From Selaginella moellendorffii (Eukaryota; Streptophyta; Lycopodiopsida; Selaginellales; Selaginellaceae): a stretch of 64,000 nt of DNA. Both the position numbers and the translations under genes were made by a program. The stretch covers positions 1,917,139 through 1,981,138 of the forward strand of contig NW_003314266.1 in NCBI RefSeq assembly GCF_000143415.4. The letters are read 5' to 3'. Every line of letters begins with the position of its first letter. The stretch's first letter is position 1. The notes below the pieces were generated by a model. That model was not told the DNA's origin, searched no databases, and worked only from the letters and a program-made list of their open reading frames with translations. This document shows, one piece after another, positions 10,340 through 19,973 of the stretch.

Positions 10340-10655
10340 TTTTGTAAATCACACGAAGAAATATTTATACATGGAGGATTGCCTGGACGAGCGTTTCTGC
10401 CTCGAGTGTAACACAGCAGAGTTGTCTCTCCCATGAAAACGCCACCTCTTCCGTGAGCATTATCTCCACGAGTTCATCCGCAGCTTGATCTTCGAGCAGC
10501 ATTCCATCTTCATTGATCCTGAGCGCTTGCAGCCATGCTGGACTGATCGACAAAGGGAAGCATTTCTTCAGTGTTTCTCTATGCAGGAGGAAAAGGTGGC
10601 GTTTCCATGGGAGAAAGGTGACATTCTTCTGGTGGATACACTTGAGGTTTAGCAC
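10340..10655. pseudogene. chimeric scrap: two inverted oxygenase fragments around a PPR fragment
   Basis: 10356-10512 matches, on the minus strand, the last exon and 3' flank of the clavaminate synthase-like genes (NEDGMLLEDQAADELVEIML and a VAFSWE motif, with damage). 10513-10570 reads on the plus strand as a PPR S2 fragment, LSACSHAGLIDKGKHFFS. 10575-10630 reads on the plus strand as the oxygenase segment EEKVAFPWEKGDILLVD. The two oxygenase pieces therefore face each other with PPR sequence between them. No open gene results. Confidence 0.75.
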
Positions 10656-10689
10656 TACTTGTTCATGGGTGATCTCTACGGTCGTGGTA

Positions 10690-10990
10690 CTCATAGTACT
10701 AGATATTCCCTAGCATATACTGTGCAGTTAGCAAAATACTGTTTTGATTTTTTGACTAAATTGGAATAGTATTAAAATAACAAATATTATATTCCACTTT
10801 GAAAGAAGAATTAAGAGCTAGATGAATAATTCTTGTAAACTTGATAATATAAGTATTTAGAAAAAATATATTTCTAGCCATAAATAAGAATAAATAATCA
10901 TTAATAAAAATATTATATACAAATTATTATTTAGAAATATAAATATATTTTAAAAATACCTAACCCAGAATAAATTAATTTTTTTTCTAT
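10690..10990 (+). repeat. AT-rich dispersed repeat, copy 1
   Basis: The sequence starting TACTAGATATTCCCTAGC and running through TTAGCAAAATACT, CAAATATTATATTCCACTTTG, CTTGATAATATAA and ATATTATATACAAATTATTA is matched in inverted orientation at 14440-14735. Similarity covers roughly 290 bp with indels. It has no coding capacity and is probably a non-autonomous transposon; the family is not recognised. One end abuts the chimeric oxygenase/PPR scrap. Confidence 0.7.
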
Positions 10991-11565
10991 TATTAATAAT
11001 ATGTTATATGTAAATTCAATTACTTAGAATATAAAAAAGACTATTTAGATAAATTTATTTAATTTTTTTCTATTAACACTTGAAGTTTTGCTAGACATTG
11101 ATAAAACTAAGTCAATCCACATTTGATATAAAATCACATGGTTTTGGATTTTATATGTTTTAGTGATATTTTGCTACCTAGATTTAGTCCAAAAGATAAT
11201 AATTTTTTAAATACATATGTTATAAAAACTATAAATTCAAATCTTATACTCCATAGACAGACCATTTCTACAGAATATAATTTTCTTATTATATTTGTAA
11301 ATATTTTTAAACTAAATTATAAAATTTAATTTTGAGCTAAAATATTCAAAGATTATAATAAATAAGTATATATAAAGCATTAAAAATAATAAAAAAATTA
11401 TTCACATGAAAAAAATAACAGTCGATAACCCATTAAACAGAATTCTATTCTAGTGATGCCACCAAAAACATACATAATCTATCACCTCATTTGTCATTAG
11501 TTAAATTAGTAATAGCATTATTCTACTACTATAAGGAGCAAACGCCGAACTTTGTGGGCCGCCGG
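10991..11565. other. AT-rich intergenic DNA
   Basis: Very AT-rich, with no gene, RNA or clear repeat boundary. It may be the inner part of the AT-rich element starting at 10690, but I cannot align it convincingly with the second copy. Confidence 0.4.
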
Positions 11566-11769
11566 ATCCAGCCAATCACAGCCGTCCGATGGGGGGTAAC
11601 TGTAAAGGGGTTATTTCTTTAACCACGTGTTTGAGAATAATCGCGCTGATGTTTGCTCCCGGCCAATGGGAGGCAGCCAAGCCGCGTGGGGCGGGACGGC
11701 GACGCGTGAGTGTTGACTAGAGATTGCTGCTCCAGGGCGTCACTCCGGGCAGGATCAAGTAAGTTGCGG

Positions 11770-11940
11770 CCCTTGGAGCGTGCTGTGGACCGTGATTTCT
11801 TCCGGTGTAAGCAAATCCACTCCCAAATTGTTGCTGCTGGCTGGGATTCGAGCTTGATTGTGTCTACTGCGCTGATTGACATGTATGCCGCGTGTGGCAG
11901 CTTGCGAGGCGCGATTCGTGTGTTCCAAGGGATGAAGACA
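11770..11940 (+). pseudogene. PPR fragment in duplication unit 1
   Basis: Reads CKQIHSQIVAAGWDSSLI, then VSTALIDMYAACGSLRGA and IRVFQGM, the L- and S-type PPR signature of PLS proteins. It has no start codon of its own, no repeats before or after, and runs into non-PPR sequence. A second damaged copy lies at 12078-12232. Confidence 0.75.
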
Positions 11941-12077
11941 GTAGTAGCAGGATTTTTGCTCCTGGACGAATTCTTTGTGGCCTGTGACAGGCATTACGAA
12001 TGACAGCAGGGATCTGGCCAATCATAGCCGTCCGATGGGGGGTAACTGTAAAGGGGTTATTTCTTTAACCACGTGTT

Positions 12078-12232
12078 ATTGCGGCCCTTGGAGCGTGCTG
12101 TGGACCGCGATTTCTTCCGGTGGGTAAGCAAATCCACTCCCAAATGGTTGCTGCGGGCTGGGATTCGAGCTTGATCGTGTCTACTGTGCTGATTGACATG
12201 TATGCCGCATGTGGCAGCTTGCGAGGCGCCAG
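12078..12232 (+). pseudogene. PPR fragment in duplication unit 2
   Basis: Second copy of the PPR scrap: the segment around AGCAAATCCACTCCCAAATG encodes the same helix pair as 11770-11940, but a two-base insertion near 12120 (GGTGGGTAAGC) breaks the frame. It ends at GGCAGCTTGCGAGGCGC, after which RCL1 intron sequence begins. Confidence 0.7.
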
Positions 12233-12265
12233 TTGTTAACTAGGATTCTTTGTGGCCTGTGACAG

Positions 12266-13181
12266 GCATTGCAAATGACAGCAGGGATCCTTGTGTCGAC
12301 ACCTTTCGCACAGCAACACTGCCAATGCTTAAGCACTTTGGTGTTCCAATCGAATTCCTAGAACTCAAAGTTGTTGCCTGCGGAACTCCTCCCTTGGGTG
12401 GCAGTGAAGTCGTCCTCAAAGTTCCCATTGTTCCCAAGAGCCTCACGGTCAGTTTCTCCAAACTCCTCTTTTTTTCTTTCTCTCCTCGCTAAAAATCCTT
12501 CGCCAAGCTGCTACATGGGTGGATGAGGGCATGGTGAAACGTATCTGAGGAGTGAGTTACTCCACACGCATCTCACCTCATATGGCCAATCAAATGTGGC
12601 TTGCTCCCCGACGTGTACATCTTTACTGATCACTACACTGGTTTGGAGTCCGGGAAGTAAGTTCCATGATTTTGTGCTGCAAAGTAAACTTTTTTCATTT
12701 TGCTTCTTTTGTCATGGCACAGATCTCCGGGCTATGGGATCTCACTGGTGACAAAAACGACCACCGGCTGCATTTTAAGCTCCGAGTGCGCGGCTACGCA
12801 TTCAGGAGCATCCGAGCTCCAGCTTCCAGAGGACCTGGGGACACAAGCAGCCATGTCCTTGCTACAGGAGATAAAGCTGGGAGGAGTTGTAAATTCAACT
12901 CACCAGGTATCTATCTGTGAAGCTGGAAAGGAAAGAAGGCGATCTCACAAACTTTCCTATTTGCCATACAGGGGTTGCTGTTCATCCTCTGTGCTCTGTG
13001 CCTGGAAGATGTTTCCAAAGTCAAGGTCGGGAAGCTCTCTTCTTATGATATCAAGACGCTGCAACACATCAAAGAATTCCTGGGAGTGCAGTTTAGTATC
13101 AAGCCTGACCCGGCGACAGGCATGGCTCTACTTACGTGCATTGGAAGTGGCTTCCAAAATCTCTACAGGAAAGTTTCATGA
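12266..13181 (+). pseudogene. RCL1-like (RNA 3'-terminal phosphate cyclase-like) pseudogene, 5' truncated
   Basis: The C-terminal two thirds of an RCL1 gene is readable: exon 12266-12447 (GIANDSRDPCVDTFR ... LGGSEVVLKVP), exon about 12516-12658 (WVDEGMVKRI ... LPDVYIFTDHYTGLESGK), exon about 12722-12905 (SPGYGISLV ... LGGVVNSTHQ) and exon 12973-13181 (GLLFILCALCLEDVSKVKVG ... GVQFSIKPDP, stop). RCL1 is the catalytically inactive cyclase relative needed for 18S rRNA processing in the nucleolus. The copy is broken: an in-frame TGA at 12546-12548 sits where Arg is expected, a frameshifting deletion lies near 12597, and the whole N-terminal third is missing, replaced by duplicated PPR scraps. The last two exons remain clean, so decay is recent. 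Confidence 0.88.
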
Positions 13182-14439
13182 GTCACTAGGGCCATAGCTC
13201 TAACAAAAGGAAACTGAATCAGTTACATGGAACTTTTTCTTACCACGCTAGAAGCCATTGGTCTTTTCCAGTAGCAGCGCGTCCACTCTCCTTGATGTGC
13301 ACAGCGATTCCAGCTGCGGCCTCAAACTCCAGCTAGCCATCCACGACGATCATCTGCCTCTCATCATCATCATCTGCTGATGCTCCCACTGAAGATAAGA
13401 AGCTGGAATACACTTTGGACGCGTTCACTATGTCCGTCACTACCAGCCAGGGGCTCTCGAAGTCCAGATGGCGATGAGCTCCCGGAGGAACTTGAGCATG
13501 CAGCTGAAGATCGAGAACATTTTCCCATTAGATGTCTCCCGCATCAAACGTTGATGTCTTTTAGTGACTCAAGAACAGTGTAAGGCATGGGCATTTTAGA
13601 CACAATCGGCTGAAAAAGCGTCTTAACCTGCAAAGAAGTCCAATGAAACCAGTTCCAGTTAATAAGGAGATATTTTGTATCTCCCGAACTATTTTTTGCT
13701 GTATATCCTGATGAAAATGGCAGTAAGAGGTGTGAGAAAAATTCCAAGTTGAACTAACTCACAGTGAAACCCTGCCTCCCCCCCACCGCAATATAGACTG
13801 TAGTTCAAAGTTCGTTACTTGAGAACAAAGAGTGAAAACTAAGTCATGATGAGAACTCCCCAAATCTTATGAACCGCACAAATCTAACTTAATTTTTCAC
13901 AGGCACTTTGCACAGGCATCTGCCTATCCTCACTCAAAAGTAGTCACTTTACTTTTAGACCACATTAGATCAAAAGTGCAAAAGATCAAAATGTTGAAAC
14001 CATATTAGAAGTTAAAAAGTAAGGTTTATTACTAAATGATTAGGGTTTCTCTCAAACAGACATCATTTTTTGGCTAAATCACAACTGTGGGGGGCTTTAA
14101 CAATAAAAGTACATATTTATATTTTTATATGTAGCCTTAGTTATTTATAATTATCAGAAAAACTACGATAATGTATGTAGTATTTGATTAAAAAATAATA
14201 TTTTAAAATATTTTTACTAATTTATTAGTATATAATACTATGGAATATAATATTTGAAATTATTATATATATTTATAAATAATTATTAGGTTGATTGGAT
14301 CTGGGTAGTAATATATTAATGTTCCTAAAAACTTATTGTTTTATATTTTGAGTAAAACTTATAATTAATTAATGTCTTGCAGTAATTATTCTCTTTTATT
14401 TGTTTTTTATTTTTTATTTGTCAATTTGTTTTCTAAATA
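13182..14439. other. no intact gene; possible exon remnant on the minus strand
   Basis: On the minus strand at 13550-13629 a good acceptor (CTTTGCAG) precedes an open 26-codon stretch (VKTLFQPIVSKMPMPYTVLE...) ending in TGA; it could be a terminal exon, but I recognise no family and find no partner exon. From about 13750 to 14439 the sequence is increasingly AT-rich with no feature. Confidence 0.35.
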
Positions 14440-14735
14440 TATTCATATTTCCAAATAATAATTTGTATATAATATTTTTATGAATGAATATTTTATCTTA
14501 TTTATGCCTAGGAATATATTTTGTCTAAATAGTTATATTATCAAGTGTACAAGAGTTTATTTTTTTTATTCATCTAGCATTTTCTAGGCATAATTCTCTC
14601 AATCAAAGTGGAATATAATATTTGTTGTTTAAATACTATTCTAATTTATTTTTTAATATATTAAAAAATAAAAAAAATATTTTGCTAATTACACAGCATA
14701 TGCTGGGCAAGTGCTAGTATATTATAACCCAAAAT
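14440..14735 (-). repeat. AT-rich dispersed repeat, copy 2 (inverted)
   Basis: Reverse complement of the element at 10690-10990. In this orientation the end reads ATACTAGCACTTGCCCAGC, followed by ATATGCTGTGTAATTAGCAA. This copy keeps a near-palindromic CCCAGCATATGCTG next to its end. With copy 1 it flanks the RCL1/PPR scrap block in inverted orientation. Confidence 0.7.
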
Positions 14736-15190
14736 CTTTTGATACCACACTTCCATCATAATGGCAACACATTTAACAAGAGATAGAATCTATTGTCAGA
14801 GTTTGGCTAACACCCAATGTCCAGATGACTTATATAATATTTAAATTTCAAATTAGCTAAAGTTTTTAATCTTTCCTGATGAGTCTTCTCTGACTGATCA
14901 GAGTGAATGTCCAACTTTTTGCAGCAATCCTTACAGCTCCTTCCACTAAGAAAGAATAACCTTTCTGGAAGAATAACTTTTGGACAACGAGAAAATGAAT
15001 CAATTTATTCTGCACATGTTTAAAATCAATGTTAAAGATGTTAGTGCGTTCCTTTCTCATCAGATCTGTGGCCTCCAATTAGTGCTTCCCTTTCCATGGC
15101 CAGGATCATGCACTCCCTCTGATAATGAATTTTTTGAATCAATAGTGGTATAGTGGTTGTGATCTCGTGCGTTTTAAGAAACGCTCGATC
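14736..15190. other. upstream region of oxygenase copy B, no gene
   Basis: Gene-free. It must contain the promoter and leader of the plus-strand oxygenase gene starting at 15191, but no TATA box or known element stands out. Confidence 0.4.
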
Positions 15191-16298
15191 ATGGCTTCCT
15201 TCTCAAAAATATCCCTCTCTTTCCAGAAGAAGCTCGAGGATGGATCCCCATTCCCGCTGGTCCTTGTTCCGGCCCACGGTTCTCTCAAGGACTCGGGAGC
15301 GCTCGCCAGCGCGCTGCGAACTGAGGAGCAGCGATTGCGGCTGGAGGAGTGGCTACCCAAGAGTGGCGCGATTTTGCTGCGAGGATTCGAGGTATGGACA
15401 GCGCAGGAGCTTGACTCCATTATCGATGCGCTGGGATGGGAGGAGTACCCTTACTTGGAGATGGGTGGATCGACCAATCGAAAGCAAATGTTTGGGAAAG
15501 TTTTCACCTCCAATGACTTACCACGTCAATATAACATTGGCTACCACAACGAGGCAGCTTATGTAAGGTTTACTCGTTCTTTTCTCTTTTTTCTAGAGCG
15601 ATTCGCTTTCTATTTCTTTGTTTCCTCTTCGTGTTCTAGCTCGAGAAACCACCGGCAAAGATCGCATTTTTTGCGGAGAAAGCTCCAGAGCCTGGAACTG
15701 GAGGTGCCACTCCAATTGTCCCAGGTCACGTCGTTTACAAGCGAGTTCTTGAGAAAACCCATCTAGCAAAGCAACTTCTCGACAAAGGCCGTCTTGTTTA
15801 CCGCGCGTTTCTAGACGAGAACGCCTGGAAGTCGCGACTTTCAGCCGGGGACAAGCAATCCGCCGAGACCAAGTAAGAAACTTCCTTTCTTCGAGTTTTT
15901 TGGGCTCAAAACTCTCCTCTCGATGATCCAGCGCCGTGAAGAAGCAATTGGCTATAACCTGGCTTCCCGACGGAGGAATGATTCTCGACAGCAAACTACT
16001 GGGTCCCCTGTTCCGAAAGGATACTGCTGGAAGGATGGCATATTTCTCGAGCCTTGGGTTTTTCGTGGAGTTTCGTAAGACGCATAAGGATTCGCCAAGA
16101 ACAGCGCTTGAGTTTGAAGATGGAACGCTGCTCGAAGATCAAGCTGGCGAAGAACTCGCGGAGATAATGCTGGAGGAAGAGGTGGCGTTTCCATGGGAGA
16201 AAGGTGACATTCTTCTGGTGGACAATTCTGCTGTGTTACACTCGAGGCAGAAGAGCACGTCTAAGGAGCGAGAAATTCTTGTTTCTCTTGCTCGATAA
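15191..16298 (+). CDS. clavaminate synthase-like oxygenase, copy B
   Basis: Exons 15191-15562, 15640-15872 and 15932-16298 join to 323 residues, the same lengths (372, 233 and 367 nt) and phases as copy A. Family as for copy A: TauD/TfdA-fold Fe(II)/2-oxoglutarate dioxygenase related to At3g21360, substrate unknown. The metal-binding HNE in GYHNEAAY, the GGATPIVPG turn and the distal His in DNSAVLHSRQ are all present. Copy-specific changes include a KTHLAKQLL segment in exon 2. It is convergent with copy C; their stop codons are about 160 bp apart and the 3' ends are mirror images of each other. No lesion is seen, so I treat it as functional. Confidence 0.88.
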
Positions 16299-16304
16299 GT
16301 GTCA

Positions 16305-16452
16305 TAAGCTTTTACTTTAAAGTTCTAGATCGTTCGAAAAGAATTTAAGAAAATAAAGAGCGATTACATTTTGTTTGCACATCTTTCAGAAAAGCTAAAA
16401 CCTTTCAACGCAAACTTTTCGAACTATCTAGAACTTTAAAGTAAGAACTTAT
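16305..16452. repeat. inverted repeat joining the 3' ends of oxygenase copies B and C
   Basis: Left arm about 16305-16340 (CATAAGCTTTTACTTTAAAG, TTCTAGATCGTTCGAAAAG) pairs with the right arm about 16414-16452 (CTTTTCGAACTATCTAGAAC, TTTAAAGTAAG-AACTTATG) with few mismatches, around a spacer of about 75 bp. The symmetry continues outward into both coding regions. The arms are therefore the 3'-UTR part of an inverted gene duplication; read as RNA from either side they could also act as a strong hairpin near the transcript end. Confidence 0.85.
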
Positions 16453-16457
16453 GCCAC

Positions 16458-17575
16458 TCATTGAGCAAGAGAAACAAGAATTTCTCGCTCCTTAGACGTG
16501 CATTTCTGCCTCGAGTGCAGAACAGCAGAGTTGTCCACCAGAAGAATGTCACCTTTCTCCCATGGAAACGCCACCTCTTCCTCCAGCATTATCTCCACCA
16601 GTTCGTCGGCGGTTTCATCACGGAGCACCGTTCCATCCTCAAACCTGATCGTCGACTTCGGAAAGTCCTCCTGCATCTTGCGGAACTCTACGTACGATCC
16701 GATGCTGGTGAAGATCGCCATCCTTCCAGCACTATCTTCTTTAAACAATGGCTGCAAGGGCTTGCTCTCGAGAATCGCACCGCCTTCGGGGAGCCAAGTT
16801 AGAGTCATGTTCTGCTTCATGGCTCTAGAACAAGAAAGTCAGACCTCGCAGGACATTAAAGTATCGCAATCTTGTGGAAAGTTGAGAAAGAATTCGCTTG
16901 CCTGGTCTCGACGGTTTGCCTGTCCTGGGTTCTCAAAGCTTTGTCGCTGAGATAGGAGCGAGTTACAACAGGGCCTTTGTCGAGAAGTTGCTCGGCCAAG
17001 TGTTTTCTCTCAAGAACTCGCTTGTACACGACGTGCCCTGGAACGATCGGAGTGGCTCCTCCAGTCCCAGGCTCCGGAGGCTTCGCAGCGAAAAATGCCA
17101 GCTTTGAAGGGAATTTCGTGAGCTAAGAACACAAACAAAGCGCTCTTTGAGATTCAAGAACAAACAAAGAGATGAACTAGCTTACGTAGGCTGCCTCGTT
17201 GTGGTAACCAACGTACCAATCCAGGGGAAGATCATTAGCGGTGAGAACCTTTCCATGGACCCTCTTTCGATTGGCCAGTCCACCGAGCTCCAAGTAGTTG
17301 TACTCCTCCCATCCCAGGGCATCGATGATCGAATCAAACTCCTGCCCCGTCCATACGTCGAATCCTCGCAGCAAAATCGCGCCGCTCCTGATCAGCCACT
17401 CATCCAGCTGCGATCGCTGCTCCTGGATTCGCAGGGCGCTGGCGAGAGCTCCAGCGCCCTTGGGCGATCCTTTCGCCGGCGTTAGAACCAGTGGAAATGG
17501 CGATCCATTGTCGAGCTCCTTTTGGAAAGGAAGATATGATTGCAAGTACATCGCTGACAGTAGCGAGTGAGCCAT
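16458..17575 (-). CDS. clavaminate synthase-like oxygenase, copy C
   Basis: Exons 17186-17575, 16902-17122 and 16458-16824 (minus strand) give 325 residues. Compared with copies A and B the N terminus is 6 residues longer (MAHSLLSAMYLQSYLPFQKE) and exon 2 is 12 nt shorter. The second intron starts with GC rather than GT (AG|GCAAGC), a known minor donor class; the frame closes only with it. HNE (GYHNEAAY), GGATPIVPG and the distal DNSAVLHSRQ are retained. Coding sequence is more diverged from A and B than they are from each other in exon 1, yet its 3' end mirrors copy B. Function as for copies A and B; substrate unknown. Confidence 0.86.
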
Positions 17576-17672
17576 TATTTAGGGCCACACAAATGGAGCG
17601 TTTTCATTGGCGGGAGGTTTGGCGCCAAGTTTAAATTGCTTCTTGAGCCCTAGCGGCGGTGGGCCGGTGGCT
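17576..17672. promoter_or_regulatory. 97-bp divergent promoter, oxygenase C / WDR76-like
   Basis: The start codons of oxygenase copy C (17575, minus) and the WD40 gene (17673, plus) are 97 bp apart. Both transcripts must initiate within or across this interval. No TATA box is visible; the stretch is GC-rich towards the WD40 side. Confidence 0.5.
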
Positions 17673-19716
17673 ATGGCTGATCCAAGAATGTCCGACTATG
17701 CGCGCAAGAGGGCCGAGAACATGGCGAGGAACGCCGAGAAGCTCGCGGAGCTGGGGATCCATGAGGCGGCCAAGTTTCTCCAGATTCCAATCAGGTTCTT
17801 TCGTCTTACCCTAGTTCTCTAGCCGATGAGTGGAGATTTAGAAATTTTCCTCCAGCGATCGCAATGCTGTCGTGTAGTTTTCTTGAATCCTTGTGCTTTG
17901 GTCTTTTCTGCGGCATTTGTGTTGTTTGTTTGAGAGTTTCATTCTTTTGTTTCCAAAAGATAGCGAAAGCAAAAAAATGATATTTTCTTTTTGGATTCTA
18001 TATTCACGCGACGCATGGGGAGCATTTTCTTGAATCCTTGTGCTTTGATCTCTTCTGCCGCATTTGTTTTGTTCGTTTGAGATCTCATTTTTTGTTTCCA
18101 AAAGATAGCTAAAGTAAAAAAGAGGATTTCTTCTTTTTTGATTCCATATTCACTCCACGAGCATTTCTTGCTTGTCTGCCGCATTTGTGTTGTTTGTTTA
18201 AGATTTTCTTCCAAAAGACAGGATTTTTTTTCTTGTTTGATTCTATATTCACTCGACGCATTCTGTTTCCAGGGAGCAGCAAAAGAGAAAACCCAAAGGG
18301 TATAAATCTGAGAAGAGGCCCAGAGATGAACAGCCGCTTGTAATTCGGAGGTCACTGCGTACTCGAGGAATCTCTCCAGAGGTCGGGCCTCTCAAGGACG
18401 AACTTTCCGATGCCAAAGTGGTGCCAGAGCCAGAGAAGCTTGACAAACTTAACTGGGAGAAGCCTGTTTCCTTCTCTGACGTTCGTGTCAACGACGAGCC
18501 CTCAGATGATTCAGTGCGTGCTCGCATTGGCGAGGCAGTAAAAGGCGAGTGTTTGGTAAACTCGGAGGACCAGCGACCAAAGGACGACTTTGAGCCGCTA
18601 TCTTTGAAACTCGCTGAGAAGGACGTCGTGAGGATTGTGCCGGAGAAAATTCTCAGCCTGATTCTCCTTCCTCTGAGTTCAAAGCTGGTGGTGGCTGCCG
18701 GGGACAGAGCGGGAAATATCGGCCTCTGGGATGCTGATTACAACGACGAGAGTGACGAAAGTGTTGTCCACATTTATCGGCCTCACAGGATACCTGTTAC
18801 AGCAATAGCAAGCGCACCTGCGAGCTTTACACAGGTGAGTTATGGAATACATTATTTTACTTTCCTTTTTTATTTCTAACAGCGCCTTTGCCTTTGTAGA
18901 TTGCGACTTGCAGCTGTGATGGTTCTGTCCTCCTCATGGACATTGACAAAGCGGCTTTCAGCAGAGTGTTTTTATCTGACGAGTCCTTAAGTGCCATGAG
19001 CTATCTCGCAGAGAGCACGCACGTTATTTCCATTGGTGACTACGAAGGAGATATGAAACTAGTGGATGCAAGAAGCTCCACGGTAGCGTCACACTGGAAG
19101 CTGCACGAGAGACGCATTCACTCCATAGACTCTACGCCGCAGCGGCCTCACCAGGTTGCTACAAGTTCCGGAGATGGAACAGTCTCCCTGTGGGACGTCC
19201 GCGTCACAAAGAGGAACCTGGCAACCATGACCCACGGAAAAGCCGTGCACTCGGCATACTTCTCACCATCGGGAGATCAACTGGCTTCGACCAGGTAAAT
19301 ACTCAAAACGTTTTAAAGTTGCCTTTATGGCTGAGTTACTCGATCCCCGCAGTTATGACGATCACGTAGGCCTCTGGAGTGGAAAGCACAATAACGATCC
19401 CGTCATGATCAGCCACAACAATCAGACAAACCGCTGGATTGCGACGTTCAGGTGGGAAACCTTTTGAGTAAAAATCTCGAAATGCGGATTTAAATTGCGT
19501 TGCAGGGCAATTTGGAGCTGGAGTGACAACTACGTCTACATTGCAAACATGAGCAGAGCCATCGATGTGATATCCACTCGCGAGAACAAACTGGTTGCAT
19601 CGCTTCGAAGCGAGGAAATGACTTCCATACCCTCGAGACTGGCACGGCATCCTCTTTTACCTGGAGTTCTGGCCGGTGGCACTGCCGGTGGCAAAATCTT
19701 TCTGTGGAGAAGTTAA
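17673..19716 (+). CDS. WD40 protein, WDR76/CMR1 (DDB2-like) family
   Basis: Exons 17673-17794, 18273-18834, 18900-19294, 19353-19451 and 19506-19716 give 462 residues. The N terminus is basic and charged (YARKRAENMARNAEKLAELG), followed by a RRSLRTRG motif, then WD repeats with GNIGLWD, GTVSLWD, HVGLWSG and GGKIFLW endings. The late RLARHPLLPGVLAGG stretch is characteristic of the WDR76/yeast CMR1 family, which binds DNA damage sites and chromatin and is related to DDB2. A nuclear role in damage response or chromatin is therefore inferred. The frame is open from 17607, but the first ATG is at 17673. Intron 1 (478 bp) is much longer than the others (55-65 bp) because of internal tandem repeats. 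Confidence 0.85.
17876..18272 (+). repeat. three tandem repeats inside intron 1 of the WDR76-like gene
   Basis: Units at about 17876-18024, 18025-18163 and 18164-18272 share TTTTCTTGAATCCTTGTGCT (lost from unit 3), CTGCSGCATTTGT, GTTTCCAAAAGATAG and TTGATTCYATATTCACTCSACG. The third is shortened and its end is the intron acceptor TTCTGTTTCCAG. Repeated 3'-intron-like sequence suggests growth of the intron by internal duplication. Confidence 0.8.
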
Positions 19717-19831
19717 TCGTGTTCAATCAACACTGACTCCTTTTTTTACATTTTTTCTCGCTCAGCCAACTTAATCAGATAAGGAGAAGAATGGCAGGGT
19801 CCCAAATGGGAAAACTCGACTCGGGAGGCAA

Positions 19832-19837
19832 CACGTG
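19832..19837. promoter_or_regulatory. G-box / ABRE core (CACGTG) upstream of catalase
   Basis: CAACACGTGGAG lies about 140 bp before the catalase start codon. CACGTGG is the core of plant G-box and ABA-response elements bound by bZIP and bHLH factors. A single copy is seen, so its use is only inferred. Confidence 0.4.
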
Positions 19838-19973
19838 GAGAGCCGGGACATAAGTATAATTTTTTGAGGGTTCCTTGGCTTGGCAGTGTGGAGGCTTCGC
19901 TTTCTTTCCTTGAGGTACATGTCCGTTTAGCTGTTCTTGATGATTCCTTCTTTATTTTCTTGATAGCAAAGCT

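Larger units (their letters stand above)
11566..12290 (+). repeat. direct tandem duplication carrying PPR and RCL1 exon scraps
   Basis: Two units in direct orientation. Unit 1 (about 11566-12012) and unit 2 (about 12018-12290) each hold CCAATCAYAGCCGTCCGATG...AACCACGTGTT, then a PPR scrap, then TTCTTTGTGGCCTGTGACAG followed by GCATT and AATGACAGCAGGGAT. The last piece is the 3' end of an intron plus the first bases of an RCL1 exon. Unit 2 is shorter, with a deletion before the PPR part and another after it. The RCL1 pseudogene continues only from unit 2. Confidence 0.8.

Noticed and set aside
11138-11329. Open frame in AT-rich DNA
   Set aside because: Composition-driven; Ile/Asn/Leu-rich with no homologue features.
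12250-13181. Functional RCL1 gene with unusual splicing
   Set aside because: The TGA at 12546 and the frameshift near 12597 both lie inside conserved exon sequence and no splice choice avoids both; the N-terminal third is absent.
14700-14740. Helitron terminus
   Set aside because: The TACTAG plus short palindrome near the repeat end is reminiscent of one, but there is no CTRR hairpin end or insertion between A and T that I can verify.
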